DNA of 64,000 bases from Phenylobacterium sp. LH3H17 (lineage in GTDB: Bacteria > Pseudomonadota > Alphaproteobacteria > Caulobacterales > Caulobacteraceae). The stretch is taken from contig NZ_CP101283.1 in NCBI RefSeq assembly GCF_024298925.1, positions 3,229,001-3,293,000 on the forward strand, written 5' to 3'. Under the pieces are notes generated by a model, which searched no databases, had not been told where the DNA came from, and saw nothing but the letters and a program-made list of their open reading frames with translations. The position numbers and the translations under genes are program-made. The stretch's first letter is position 1; each line of letters starts with the position of its first letter. Shown piece after piece: positions 7,480 through 15,899 of this stretch.

Positions 7480-10026
7480 TTGGCCAGACGCGGGGGCGGA
7501 GACGTGGCTGAGTCGAAGCCGCGCCGAAAGGCCGGCGACGCGACGCCAGGAGTGCGCCCGCCGCCCGGGCAGAGCTTCATCCGCATCGCCATCCTCGCGA
7601 CCCTGCTGCTGCTCGCCGTCTACACCGCCCTGGCCGTCGCCAGGATCACCCGCGAACCCCAGGCCGCCACGGTGACCAACGCCGCCCTCGCGGGCCGAGC
7701 CGAGGCCCTGGCCGCCCGGGTCGACGCCGAGGGCGTGGCCCTGCGCGGCGGCCTGCTGACAGCTCGCGAGACTCTGAGGCGCTACGCGCCGGCGCCCATC
7801 GACGCCGCCGAGGCGGGCCTGGCCACATCCGGCGGGACAGCCGCCGCCGTGGGGGTCGTCTCCGACCAGGAGGTCGTCGCAATCGCCGGCGCGGCCGGGG
7901 ACGTCGACTGGCAGGCCCTGGCGCTCGCCGCCGAGCGCTCGGGCCGCGATGTCTGGGCCGGCGTCACCGATCAGGCGGCGCCCAGGCTGGCCGTCGCCGC
8001 GCCGAGCGTCACCGCCAAGGGCCGCCGCTGGATCATCGTCGTGGGCGACCCCGCCCGCCTTCGCGGCCTGCTCACCCAGGAACCGCCCCAGGCCCTGGCG
8101 ACGCCCCAGGGTCGCATCGTCGCCGCCACCGGTCCCGCTGGCCTGGCCCAGGCCCGCGACGTCAACGAAGCCTTCGCCCTGGCGCCGGCCGAATTGAAGG
8201 CGGGCCGCGGCCTGACCCGGGCCCAACGCCCCGACGGGGCGCACCTGGACCTAGCCGTCCATCGCGCGCTCGGCGGCGGCCTGCTGGCCATGGCCTCGGC
8301 GCCCTCGGGCCCCTCGGAGCGGCGCACCACCGCCGAGCAACTCGCGTGGCTGCTGGCCCCCCTGGGCGTGGCCTTCCTGCTGGGCGTCCTGCTGCTGCAG
8401 CAGAGCCGCAAGGTGGAGAACGCCCAGCAGGCCTTCATCGATTCCGAGCAGCGCTTCCGCTTGGCGGTCGAGGCGGCGCGCTGCGGCATCTGGGAGTGGG
8501 ATCTGGCCAGCGACCAGATGTACATGTCCGACGTGACCGGAGCGATCTTCGGCTGGGGCGGCGGCGGCATCGTCCCGGGCCAGGACGTGCTGGACCGCGT
8601 CTCTCCCGACCACCGGGAGCGGGTCCGCCAGGCGCTCTCCACCGCCGCCGTCTATGGCGGCTTCGACGTTTCGTTCCGCGTGCCCTCCCCCCAGGGCGGC
8701 CGCCCGGTCTGGATCGACGCCCGGGGACAGGCGTTCGGCGAACCCGACCAGGACGGCTATTCGCGGATCATCGGCGTGGCGCTGGACGTAACGGAAGAAC
8801 GCATCGCCCAGGCCCGCGCCCAGGCCGCCGAGAACCGCCTGCGCGACGCCATCGAGAGCGTGTCGGAAGCCTTCGTGCTCTGGGACCGCCAAGGTCGGCT
8901 GCTGCTCTGCAACCAGAATTATCGCAGCTTCTTCTCCATTGAACCGCGACTGCTGAAGCCCGGCGCGCTGCGCGACGAAGTGGGCCGCATCGCCCAACTC
9001 GCGATCAAGCAGGAGATCGAATCCCCCGAGGGCCGCAAGGGCGTGCGAGAGGCGGAGCTGAACGACGGCCGCTGGATCCAGATCTCCGAGCGGAGGACCG
9101 CCGAGGGCGGCCTCGTCATGACCGCCTCGGACATCACCGCCATCAAGACACAGGAGGAGGCTCGCCGCCTCAACGAGGAACAACTTCAGAAGGCGGTGGT
9201 CAGCCTGGAGCGCAGCCAGGAGCAGCTCTCGGAACTGGCCCGCAAGTACGAGATGGAGAAGGTCCGCGCGGAGGGCGCCAACAAGGCCAAGAGCGAGTTC
9301 CTGGCCAATATGAGCCACGAACTACGCACGCCGCTGAACGCCATCAACGGCTTCTCCGAGATCATGGTCGCCGAGATGTTCGGGGCGTTGGGGGACCAGC
9401 GCTACAAGGGCTACGCCCAGGACATCCTGTCATCCGGCCAGCACCTGCTGGCCCTGATCAACGACATCCTCGACATGTCCAAGATCGAGGCCGGCAAGAT
9501 GACGCTGAAGTTCGAGCCCCTGGCCCTGGAGGAGGTCTCGGAAGACGCCGTGCGCCTGGTGCGCAATCGCGCCGAGGCGGCCGGCCTGACGCTCACCGTC
9601 GAGTTCCCGCCGCACCTGCCGGAGGTGGAGGCCGACTATCGCGCGGTCAAGCAGGTGCTGCTCAACCTGCTCTCCAACGCCATCAAGTTCACCCCGCGCG
9701 GCGGTCGGGTGACCATCCGCGCCGAGGGCCGCATGGACCCCCTGGGCGAACGCATCCGGGTGACGGTGCAGGACACCGGCATCGGCATCGCCCAGGACGA
9801 CCTGGCCCGGCTGGCGCGTCCCTTCGAGCAGGTGGAGAACCAGCACTCCAAAACCACCCAGGGCACCGGCCTTGGACTGGCGCTCACCAAGTCGCTGGTG
9901 GAGATGCACGGCGGAGCCCTGGATCTGCAGAGCGCGCCCGGCGAGGGGACCCAGGTCAGCTTCTCCCTGCCGATCCGCCAGGCCGGCCTGGCCGCGGCCA
10001 GCGCCGCCGGGTTCGTCGCCGCCTAG
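7480..10026 (+). CDS. pleC: PleC-type sensor histidine kinase/phosphatase
   Basis: With the TTG start at 7480 the protein has 848 residues. It contains one transmembrane helix near residues 33-56, a periplasmic domain to about 285, a second helix at about 288-307, PAS domains at about 325-440 and 452-555, and then HisKA and HATPase_c. The phosphorylated histidine is His613 (MSHELRTPLN), very close to His610 of Caulobacter crescentus PleC, supporting both name and start. The kinase core ([36 protein letters not shown]) is intact. PleC dephosphorylates DivK and activates PleD in swarmer cells. GGAGG lies before the TTG; an ATG at 7396 and a GTG at 7504 are alternatives, but residues before 7480 look non-coding. 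Its stop overlaps that of the convergent ECF operon. Confidence 0.85.
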   Translation: MARRGGGDVAESKPRRKAGDATPGVRPPPGQSFIRIAILATLLLLAVYTALAVARITREPQAATVTNAALAGRAEALAARVDAEGVALRGGLLTARETLRRYAPAPIDAAEAGLATSGGTAAAVGVVSDQEVVAIAGAAGDVDWQALALAAERSGRDVWAGVTDQAAPRLAVAAPSVTAKGRRWIIVVGDPARLRGLLTQEPPQALATPQGRIVAATGPAGLAQARDVNEAFALAPAELKAGRGLTRAQRPDGAHLDLAVHRALGGGLLAMASAPSGPSERRTTAEQLAWLLAPLGVAFLLGVLLLQQSRKVENAQQAFIDSEQRFRLAVEAARCGIWEWDLASDQMYMSDVTGAIFGWGGGGIVPGQDVLDRVSPDHRERVRQALSTAAVYGGFDVSFRVPSPQGGRPVWIDARGQAFGEPDQDGYSRIIGVALDVTEERIAQARAQAAENRLRDAIESVSEAFVLWDRQGRLLLCNQNYRSFFSIEPRLLKPGALRDEVGRIAQLAIKQEIESPEGRKGVREAELNDGRWIQISERRTAEGGLVMTASDITAIKTQEEARRLNEEQLQKAVVSLERSQEQLSELARKYEMEKVRAEGANKAKSEFLANMSHELRTPLNAINGFSEIMVAEMFGALGDQRYKGYAQDILSSGQHLLALINDILDMSKIEAGKMTLKFEPLALEEVSEDAVRLVRNRAEAAGLTLTVEFPPHLPEVEADYRAVKQVLLNLLSNAIKFTPRGGRVTIRAEGRMDPLGERIRVTVQDTGIGIAQDDLARLARPFEQVENQHSKTTQGTGLGLALTKSLVEMHGGALDLQSAPGEGTQVSFSLPIRQAGLAAASAAGFVAA

Positions 10027-10514
10027 TCTCCAGGCCCAGGCGGGCGATCGTGCATCCGGCCGCGCTCGGCCGGTTCCGGGGGCGCCCGGGTCAGACCCTC
10101 CACCAGGCGCGCGCGTTCGTCGGGCGACAGGCCCGCGGCGAAGTCCACGATGCGCTCCTCGACGCCGCTGCGGATAGCCATCTCCCGCGCCCGCGCCGCG
10201 TTCAGCGCCCGCTTGACCGCGGCCGGGTCGTCGACGGCCAGCCCGCGCCAGGCCTCGATGCGCGCGGCCCTGACCTCCGACATCCCGGCGCGCACCTCTC
10301 CGGCCTCGCCGCGCAGCAGCCGGCGATAGGCGCGGCGCTGCTCCGGCGGCAGTTGGTTTGCCGCGGCCCACAGGGGCTGGCTGCCGCGGGCCATGGCGGG
10401 GCGCTGGTGGTGAACCCTCTGGCCCACAACCAGCCCGCCGACCACGGCGCCGATCAGGAAGACGTTCACCGCCAGGGAGATGAACAGGATGATGACCAGG
10501 GTCCGGCGGCTCAT
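10023..10514 (-). CDS. small periplasmic helical protein, CnrX/ZraP-like (heavy-metal sensor superfamily)
   Basis: A 163-residue protein with an N-terminal membrane anchor (VIILFISLAVNVFLIG, about residues 7-22) and an Arg/Ala/Glu-rich helical hairpin outside the cytoplasm, the shape of CnrX, ZraP and CpxP-type sensors. It is the last gene of a sigma/anti-sigma operon, and its ATG shares a base with the preceding stop (TGATG at 10512-10516), indicating translational coupling. The metal ligands of CnrX are not evident: the only histidines are His35/His36 beside the membrane and one near the C-terminus. Metal sensing is therefore doubtful, and it may sense envelope damage or bind the anti-sigma factor. 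The function is inferred from context. Confidence 0.65.
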   Translation of the reverse strand: MSRRTLVIILFISLAVNVFLIGAVVGGLVVGQRVHHQRPAMARGSQPLWAAANQLPPEQRRAYRRLLRGEAGEVRAGMSEVRAARIEAWRGLAVDDPAAVKRALNAARAREMAIRSGVEERIVDFAAGLSPDERARLVEGLTRAPPEPAERGRMHDRPPGPGD

Positions 10515-10930
10515 CAGGCGTCCTCCCCAGTCTCGGCGATAGAGAGGTCGTCATAGCCGGCGAGGACGGCGCTGAACGCCTCGTCAGGCTGTGAGACGTC
10601 GTAGAGCGCCACCCCGACCGCAAGGCCGGAGGCGCAGGCCGCGGCCAGGCCCGCGCTCAGGCCCGCGCCCCAGAACCAGGCGCTCAGGCGGCCCCGGCGG
10701 CGTGCGACGGGAGCCGCGGCGACCACTCGCTCCCGCAGGTCGTGGGTCACGGCCATCGGGGCCCAGGCGTCCAGCGCCGCGTCGAGCGTCGCGGCCCGCG
10801 CGAGCACCCCTTGGGCCAGCGCCGGCTGGGCGATCATCAGCGCCGCCGCGGCCTCGCGCTCGACGTCGGGCCAGCGGGCGACATCGCCGCCGTGGGCCTT
10901 TGCGAGGGTTTCGAACCGTTCCGGGGTCAT
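10514..10930 (-). CDS. probable membrane anti-sigma factor
   Basis: A 138-residue protein with a cytoplasmic N-terminal domain of about 80 helical residues, one transmembrane segment (WGAGLSAGLAAACASGLAVGVAL, about 87-109, followed by YDV) and a short acidic periplasmic tail. It begins 10 bases after the ECF sigma gene and overlaps the next gene, the usual position of an anti-sigma factor. There is no zinc-binding HxxxCxxC motif, so it is not a ZAS-type anti-sigma factor; it resembles the small single-pass proteins that pair with CnrH-like sigma factors. The assignment rests on topology and operon position, not on a recognised family. Confidence 0.6.
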   Translation of the reverse strand: MTPERFETLAKAHGGDVARWPDVEREAAAALMIAQPALAQGVLARAATLDAALDAWAPMAVTHDLRERVVAAAPVARRRGRLSAWFWGAGLSAGLAAACASGLAVGVALYDVSQPDEAFSAVLAGYDDLSIAETGEDA

Positions 10931-10940
10931 GCGGGGCGCC

Positions 10941-11489
10941 TCATGGTTCGACCATATCCGCGAGCGCCACGCGCAGGGCGCGCCGGCCGCGGGACAATAG
11001 GCTCTCCAGGGCCTCGACGCTCACGCCCATCAGGGCCGCGGCCTCGATATTGGAGACCTCCTGGTAGTGGCAGAGGCTGACGGCCTCGCGCTGGCGATCC
11101 GGCAGGGCGGCCATCGCCGCGGCCACCCGGCGGCCGACATCGCGCGCCTGCAGTCCCCGGTCCGGTGCCGGCCCGTCGTCCGCGTGGTCCGGCGGACTGT
11201 CCATGGCCACCTCGCGGCGGCGACGCAGCCGATCGTAGCAGAGGTTGAGCGCCACGCGGTGCAGCCAGGTGTCGAACCGCGCCCCCCCGGGCCTCCAGTT
11301 TCGCGCCTGCTTCCAGGCGCGCACGAAGGTCTCCTGGGCCACGTCCTCGGCCTCGGCGCTCTCGCCCAGCATGCGGCCGGCCAGGGCCAGCAGCCGCGGC
11401 AGCTTGGCGGCCACGAGGCTGCGGATCGCGGCGGGATCGCCCGCCGCCACCCGCGCCAGCAGCGCCTCGTCGCCATCGCCTGGGTCCAA
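10941..11489 (-). CDS. ECF RNA polymerase sigma factor
   Basis: A 182-residue sigma-70 family ECF factor. Region 2 is at about residues 20-95 (AEDVAQETFVRAWKQ, DTWLHRVALNLCYDRLRRRR) and region 4 at about 125-175 (LPDRQREAVSLCHYQEVSNIE then MGVSVEALESLLSRGRRALR, the recognition helix). It would direct transcription of an envelope-stress regulon and probably its own operon. The start is a TTG at 11489 preceded by AGGTGAGG at an ideal distance; the nearest ATG downstream is out of frame. It lies 32 bases after an EF-hand gene and just before the putative anti-sigma gene. Confidence 0.9.
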   Translation of the reverse strand: MDPGDGDEALLARVAAGDPAAIRSLVAAKLPRLLALAGRMLGESAEAEDVAQETFVRAWKQARNWRPGGARFDTWLHRVALNLCYDRLRRRREVAMDSPPDHADDGPAPDRGLQARDVGRRVAAAMAALPDRQREAVSLCHYQEVSNIEAAALMGVSVEALESLLSRGRRALRVALADMVEP

Positions 11490-11521
11490 GCCTCACCTCG
11501 CCTCGCGGCGGCCTATGGTCC

Positions 11522-11929
11522 TCAACCTGCGTCACGGCCCCGGTTCTGGCGCAGGGTGAGGATCTCGCCCTTGCTCAGCCAGCCATCCTTGTTGGTGTCG
11601 CCGCGCTCGAAGCGGAACTTGGCGGCGGCGTCCATTTCCGAGCGGGCGACGGCGCCGTCCTTGTTGAGGTCGAGCCTATCCCACATGCGCTCACCGCGCC
11701 CCTCCTTGCCGGCGGCCATGCCGGCCGGCGGTTTCAGCTCGGCGCGGGCGATCCTCCCGTCCTTGTCGGCGTCGAACCTGGCCAGCATGGCGTCGGCGTG
11801 ACTCTTGCGGAATTCGGTCAAGGTGACCCGACCGTCGTGGTCCAGATCGGGGTTCGGCCGCTGGCCCATCTGGGCCTGGGCCGACCCGGCCACGCAGAGG
11901 GCGGCCACGGCGATCATCAAGCGCTTCAT
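11522..11929 (-). CDS. secreted EF-hand calcium-binding protein
   Basis: A 135-residue protein with a signal peptide (MKRLMIAVAALCVAGSAQA, cleavage near 19) and four EF-hand loops visible as DLDHDGRVTLTEF, DADKDGRIARAEL, DLNKDGAVARSEM and DTNKDGWLSKGEI. Each loop has Asp at positions 1, 3 and 5, Gly at 6 and Glu at 12, so calcium binding in the periplasm is likely. It starts the ECF sigma cluster, with 32 bases to the sigma gene, so the two may be co-transcribed and the protein may be either a regulon member or part of the sensing device. EF-hand proteins of this kind are common in Caulobacterales, generally without known roles. Confidence 0.85.
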   Translation of the reverse strand: MKRLMIAVAALCVAGSAQAQMGQRPNPDLDHDGRVTLTEFRKSHADAMLARFDADKDGRIARAELKPPAGMAAGKEGRGERMWDRLDLNKDGAVARSEMDAAAKFRFERGDTNKDGWLSKGEILTLRQNRGRDAG

Positions 11930-11997
11930 ACGAAAATCCCTTCGGGCGTCTCGTCCGCGCCCAAACCTCTAACGCCCCTCGTTGGGATTTCCGTCGA

Positions 11998-14919
11998 TCA
12001 AGGTTGCACGATGATTTCATAGGCCCCGCGGGCGGCGAGCCGGGCGGTGTCGAGCTTGGCCTTCAGCGCGCGGAAGTCACGCGCGCCGCCGGCCCGGGCC
12101 ATCAGGGCGCGAAACGCCTTGGGCTCCTCCTCGGGGTCGGCGTTGTCGCTGAGCGCGACCTTGAGCAGCTGGGTCAGGTCCTGCTGCAGTTTCCAGGCCT
12201 TCTGCAGGTCGGCCAGGGCCCGGGCGGGGGCGAGGCCCGCGGCGTCGGCCAGGGCGCCGGCGGTGTTCTGGTTCAGCGGCGCGCCGGAGGCGGCGTGAGC
12301 CAGTTGCAGGAACTGGGCGGCGAACTCGATGTCGACGAGGCCGCCGGGCGACAGCTTCAGGTCCCAGTGGCCCTTCGGCGGCCGCTCGCGCTCCAGCAGC
12401 TCGCGCATCTCCCGGACGTCAGCGGCGGTCCGCGCGACATCGCGCGGGCGGCGCAGGGCGGCCTCGACCGCCGCCCCTGCGTCGGCGGCGAAGCCGGGCG
12501 AGGTCGCCCAGACCACCCGCGCACGCGTCAGCGCCATCAGCTCCCAGGTCTCCGCCTCGCGGTCGTAGTACTCCTCGAAGGCCGGGAAGCTCACCGCCAC
12601 CGGACCCTTGGTGCCGGAGGGGCGCAGCTGCATGTCCACCTCATAGAGCTCGCCCTCCCCGGTGGGCGTCGACAAGGCCGCGATCAGCCGCTGGGTGAAG
12701 CGGCCATAGTAGACGTCGGCGCTCCACTCCTTGATCGTCGAGACCGAGCCCGGCTCCCGGGCGCGGTAGAGGGTCATGAGGTCGAGATCGGACCCGGCGC
12801 TCATCTCCTTCGAACCGCACTTGCCCAGCGCGATCACCGCCACGTCGCCCTCGAAGGCTCCGCCCAGTCGCTCGGCCTCCGCCAGGGCGGCGGGCGCCAG
12901 GATCTCGATGCAGATGTCGGCCAGGTCGGCGAAGGCGCGCCCGGCCGTCTCGGCGGTGGCCGCTCCGCTCATCACCTGGACGCCGACCCGGAAGGCCTGC
13001 TCGCGATGCACGCGACGCACGGCGTCCATGACACCCTCGAACCCGTCGGCGCGGGAGACGGCGGCGGCCATGGCGTTGCGGTCCTCCTCGCGGTCGAGGT
13101 CTGAGAAGAAGGCGCCGTCCAGCAGGGCGTCCAGCGCCGCCGGTCGACGAGCCAGGGTGCTGGCCAGCCGCGGCGCGAAGGCCATCACCTGAACCATCAG
13201 CTCGAACAGCCTGGGCTGGGCCAGGAACAGCGACTGCAGCTGTACGCCCGACGACAGCTTTGAGAAGAAGTCCTCGAACCGGGCGAAGGCGGTGTCGGGT
13301 GCGCCGGTGGCCTGGGCGGCGTCCAGCAGGCGCGGCGCGAGCCGGGTGAAGAGTTCGCGGCCGCGCTCGGTGCGGGTGGCCGGGATGTGGCCGTGGTGCC
13401 AGCCACGGATGGTCTGGGCGATGCGCGAGGGGTTGGAGAACCCCATCCGCACCAGGGTGTCCAGGGTCTCCGGGTCGTCGTCGACCCCCGTGAACACCAG
13501 GCTGCCGAACTTCGACGAGAGCTGCTCCTCTTCTGGGAATAGCTCGCCATAGCGGCCGTTGACGATCTTCAGGATCCGCTCCACCGACGCGTCGAAGCTG
13601 CGCACCCGGTCGAAGCCGGCCAGGGCGCCCACTCGCTTTCGTTCGCTGTCGGACTCCGGGAGCCGGTGGGTCTGCTCGTCGGCCAGCATCTGGATACGGT
13701 GCTCGATGGCCCGCAGGCGCTCATAGGCCAGGGTCAGTTCCCCGGCCGTCTGGGCGGTGACATGCCCAGCCGCCGAAAGGGCCGCGAGGGCGTCCAGGGT
13801 GCGCGGCGAGCGCAGCTCGGGATGGCGCCCGCCCAGGATCAGCTGCTGGGTCTGGACGTAGAACTCGATCTCGCGGATGCCGCCCCGGCCCAGCTTCAGG
13901 TCGACGCCCTTGGCGGTGAGGCGTTCGTCGACCTTGTGGACGTGGATCTGGCGCTTGATCGAGTGGATGTCGGCGATGGCGGCGAAGTCGAGGTTCTTGC
14001 GCCAGATGAAGGGCGCCAGTTCCTGGAGGAAGGCGCGGCCCCGCACCAGGTCGCCCGCCGCCGCGCGGGCCTTGATGAAGGCCGCCCGCTCCCAGTTCTG
14101 GCCGACGCTCTCATAGTAGTCGAAGGCCGCCGCCGCCGGGATGGCCGGCGGGGTCGAGGACGGGTCCGGGCGCAGGCGAAGGTCGACGCGGAAGACGTAG
14201 CCGTCCGCGGTCTTCTCATGCATCAGCTCCGCCAGCCGCTGGATCAGACGCACGGCGAAGGCCTGGGTCTCGATCCCTTCGGCCAGGGGCAAGGCCTCCG
14301 GCTCGTAGAAGACCGAGATGTCGATATCGCTGGAATAGTTCAGCTCGTAGGCGCCGTGCTTGCCCATGGCGATGCAGAACCAGCCCGGGACCGGGCCCTC
14401 GTCGCCCTCGCCGATACGGGTCAGCCGGCCGGCCTCCAGTTCGCCGCGCGCCGCGACCATGAGCGCGGCCGCCAGGGCGGCGTCGGCGAACCGCGTCAGG
14501 GCGCCGGTAACCGCGTCCAGGTCCCAGAGCCCGCCCAGGTCAGCCAGGGCGATCATCAGGTGGGCCTCGGCCTTCAGCACCCGCAGCCCGGTCTTGGCCC
14601 GATCCCAGTCGGCGGTCGAGAGGGCCGCCGTTCGGTCCAGCAGGTCCGCGAACCTGGCGTCGGGGGCGGCGGCCAGCAGAGCGCGCAGACGGCCGGGATC
14701 GCGGCGGGCTAGGCCGGCCAGATAGGGCGAGGCGCCGAACACCGGGGCGAGCGCCGGCCAGGCGGCGTCCAACTCGCCCGTCCAGCCGTCGCGGATTGCG
14801 GCCTCGACCAGAACATTGCGCGCCCGCTCGGCGGCCTTGGGGTCGGCGACCGGTCCACACGGCGTCATCCGCGCCGCCAGCGCCAATCCAGGCTGAATTT
14901 GCTCGACGCCCGCACTCAT
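11998..14919 (-). CDS. glnE: bifunctional glutamine synthetase adenylyltransferase/deadenylase
   Basis: A 973-residue GlnE that attaches AMP to, and removes it from, glutamine synthetase GlnA in response to PII, setting nitrogen assimilation. It has two nucleotidyltransferase domains joined by a helical linker: the N-terminal adenylyl-removing site with NYSSDIDISVFY (about residues 196-207) and the C-terminal adenylylating site with SAGSDLDLMTLY (about 710-721), each supplying the metal-binding Asp-x-Asp pair. The chosen start at 14919 (MSAGVEQIQPG) avoids 20 unlikely upstream codons. The gene diverges from the first DoxX gene with 75 bases between them. glnE beside pleC and feuQ is a conserved alphaproteobacterial arrangement, from memory. 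Confidence 0.95.
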   Translation of the reverse strand: MSAGVEQIQPGLALAARMTPCGPVADPKAAERARNVLVEAAIRDGWTGELDAAWPALAPVFGASPYLAGLARRDPGRLRALLAAAPDARFADLLDRTAALSTADWDRAKTGLRVLKAEAHLMIALADLGGLWDLDAVTGALTRFADAALAAALMVAARGELEAGRLTRIGEGDEGPVPGWFCIAMGKHGAYELNYSSDIDISVFYEPEALPLAEGIETQAFAVRLIQRLAELMHEKTADGYVFRVDLRLRPDPSSTPPAIPAAAAFDYYESVGQNWERAAFIKARAAAGDLVRGRAFLQELAPFIWRKNLDFAAIADIHSIKRQIHVHKVDERLTAKGVDLKLGRGGIREIEFYVQTQQLILGGRHPELRSPRTLDALAALSAAGHVTAQTAGELTLAYERLRAIEHRIQMLADEQTHRLPESDSERKRVGALAGFDRVRSFDASVERILKIVNGRYGELFPEEEQLSSKFGSLVFTGVDDDPETLDTLVRMGFSNPSRIAQTIRGWHHGHIPATRTERGRELFTRLAPRLLDAAQATGAPDTAFARFEDFFSKLSSGVQLQSLFLAQPRLFELMVQVMAFAPRLASTLARRPAALDALLDGAFFSDLDREEDRNAMAAAVSRADGFEGVMDAVRRVHREQAFRVGVQVMSGAATAETAGRAFADLADICIEILAPAALAEAERLGGAFEGDVAVIALGKCGSKEMSAGSDLDLMTLYRAREPGSVSTIKEWSADVYYGRFTQRLIAALSTPTGEGELYEVDMQLRPSGTKGPVAVSFPAFEEYYDREAETWELMALTRARVVWATSPGFAADAGAAVEAALRRPRDVARTAADVREMRELLERERPPKGHWDLKLSPGGLVDIEFAAQFLQLAHAASGAPLNQNTAGALADAAGLAPARALADLQKAWKLQQDLTQLLKVALSDNADPEEEPKAFRALMARAGGARDFRALKAKLDTARLAARGAYEIIVQP

Positions 14920-14994
14920 CGAGAAATTCCGACTAGCCGAAAGGTCAATCTCAGGCACAGATACGCCCGGTTCGCCCAAGGGAGGGGGACAGAG

Positions 14995-15435
14995 GTGCGT
15001 ATTGTCGAGGTTCTCACCTTGCCGTTCCTGTCACGCGGTTCCGACGCGGCCCTGCTGCTCATGCGGCTGACGGTCGGTTCGTTCCTGATCTTCGGGGTCT
15101 GGGACAACATCACAAGCACCGAACGCATGGCGGAGTTCGAGCTCTTCCTCGCAAAGTTCGGCTTTCCGCTGCCCAAGCTCATGGCCCCGCTCTCGGTTTG
15201 GGCCCAGTTCGCCTGCGGCGTGGCGTTCATCCTAGGCTTCGCCACCCGGTGGGCGGGACTGATCTGCGCCTTCAACTTCGTCGTCGCCATCGCCATGGTC
15301 GACCATCATCAGGGGATTCGTGGCTCTTTCCCGTCCGCCTGCCTGCTGGTGATCGGCCTCTATCTCGCGACCCATGGTCCTGGGCGATTGGCGTTGGACA
15401 GCCTGATCACGCCGCGCACCCTCGGAACTCGATAG
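14995..15435 (+). CDS. DoxX family membrane protein (copy 1)
   Basis: A 146-residue protein of four transmembrane helices. DoxX signatures are LMRLTVGSFLIFGVWDN (about 21-37), the amphipathic FELFLAKFGFPLP, LGFATRWAGLICAFN and the polar HHQGIRGSFPSA loop before the last helix. DoxX proteins are small quinone- or redox-linked membrane proteins of poorly known role. The start is a GTG at 14995 with GGAGGGGG just upstream; the 32 codons before it overlap the glnE start and look non-coding. It is the first of a tandem pair, with the second copy 32 bases downstream, and they share the same fold and motifs, so they arose by duplication. Confidence 0.85.
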   Translation: MRIVEVLTLPFLSRGSDAALLLMRLTVGSFLIFGVWDNITSTERMAEFELFLAKFGFPLPKLMAPLSVWAQFACGVAFILGFATRWAGLICAFNFVVAIAMVDHHQGIRGSFPSACLLVIGLYLATHGPGRLALDSLITPRTLGTR

Positions 15436-15467
15436 CGGCGCGCGCCAGCTTGGGCGTTGATGCGTCC

Positions 15468-15899
15468 ATGATATCGCCCCGCCACCTGCTGCCCCTGACG
15501 CCCCTTCGCGGCGGCCACGACCTTGTCCTGCTGCTGATCCGGCTGCTGGCGGGCGGCTTCCTGATGTTCTCGGCCGCGCCCTACGGCTTCCGGGCCGGGA
15601 AGTTGGCCGAGTTCTCCGGCTTCATGGCCAAGCACGGATTCGCGGCGCCGCACCTGCTGGCGCCTCTGTCGATCTGGGCCATGCTGCTGGCCAGCCTCGC
15701 GCTGATCGCCGGCTTCGCCACGGGCTGGGCGGGCTTGGTCGTGGCGTTCAACTTCGTAGTGGCCATCGTCATGGTCGATCGCTTCCAGGGGATCGGCGGA
15801 TCTTTCCCGTCGGCCAGCCTGATCGCCATGGGCCTGCTGCTCGCCGCGGCCGGACCCGGCCGCTACGCCCTCGACGCCTGGATCGCCCGGCGCCCCTAG
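15468..15899 (+). CDS. DoxX family membrane protein (copy 2)
   Basis: A 143-residue four-helix DoxX protein, paralogous to the gene just upstream: the segments LLIRLLAGGFLMFSAAP, FSGFMAKHGFAAP, AGFATGWAGLVVAFNFVVAI and QGIGGSFPSASLI align with it step for step. The start could be the ATG at 15468 or a TTG six codons earlier; neither has a strong ribosome site, which suggests coupling to the first copy. The stop shares CTAG with the stop of the convergent FeuQ-like kinase gene. No catalytic function is predicted with confidence; the family is linked to membrane redox balance and sulfur or oxidative stress. Confidence 0.82.
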   Translation: MISPRHLLPLTPLRGGHDLVLLLIRLLAGGFLMFSAAPYGFRAGKLAEFSGFMAKHGFAAPHLLAPLSIWAMLLASLALIAGFATGWAGLVVAFNFVVAIVMVDRFQGIGGSFPSASLIAMGLLLAAAGPGRYALDAWIARRP

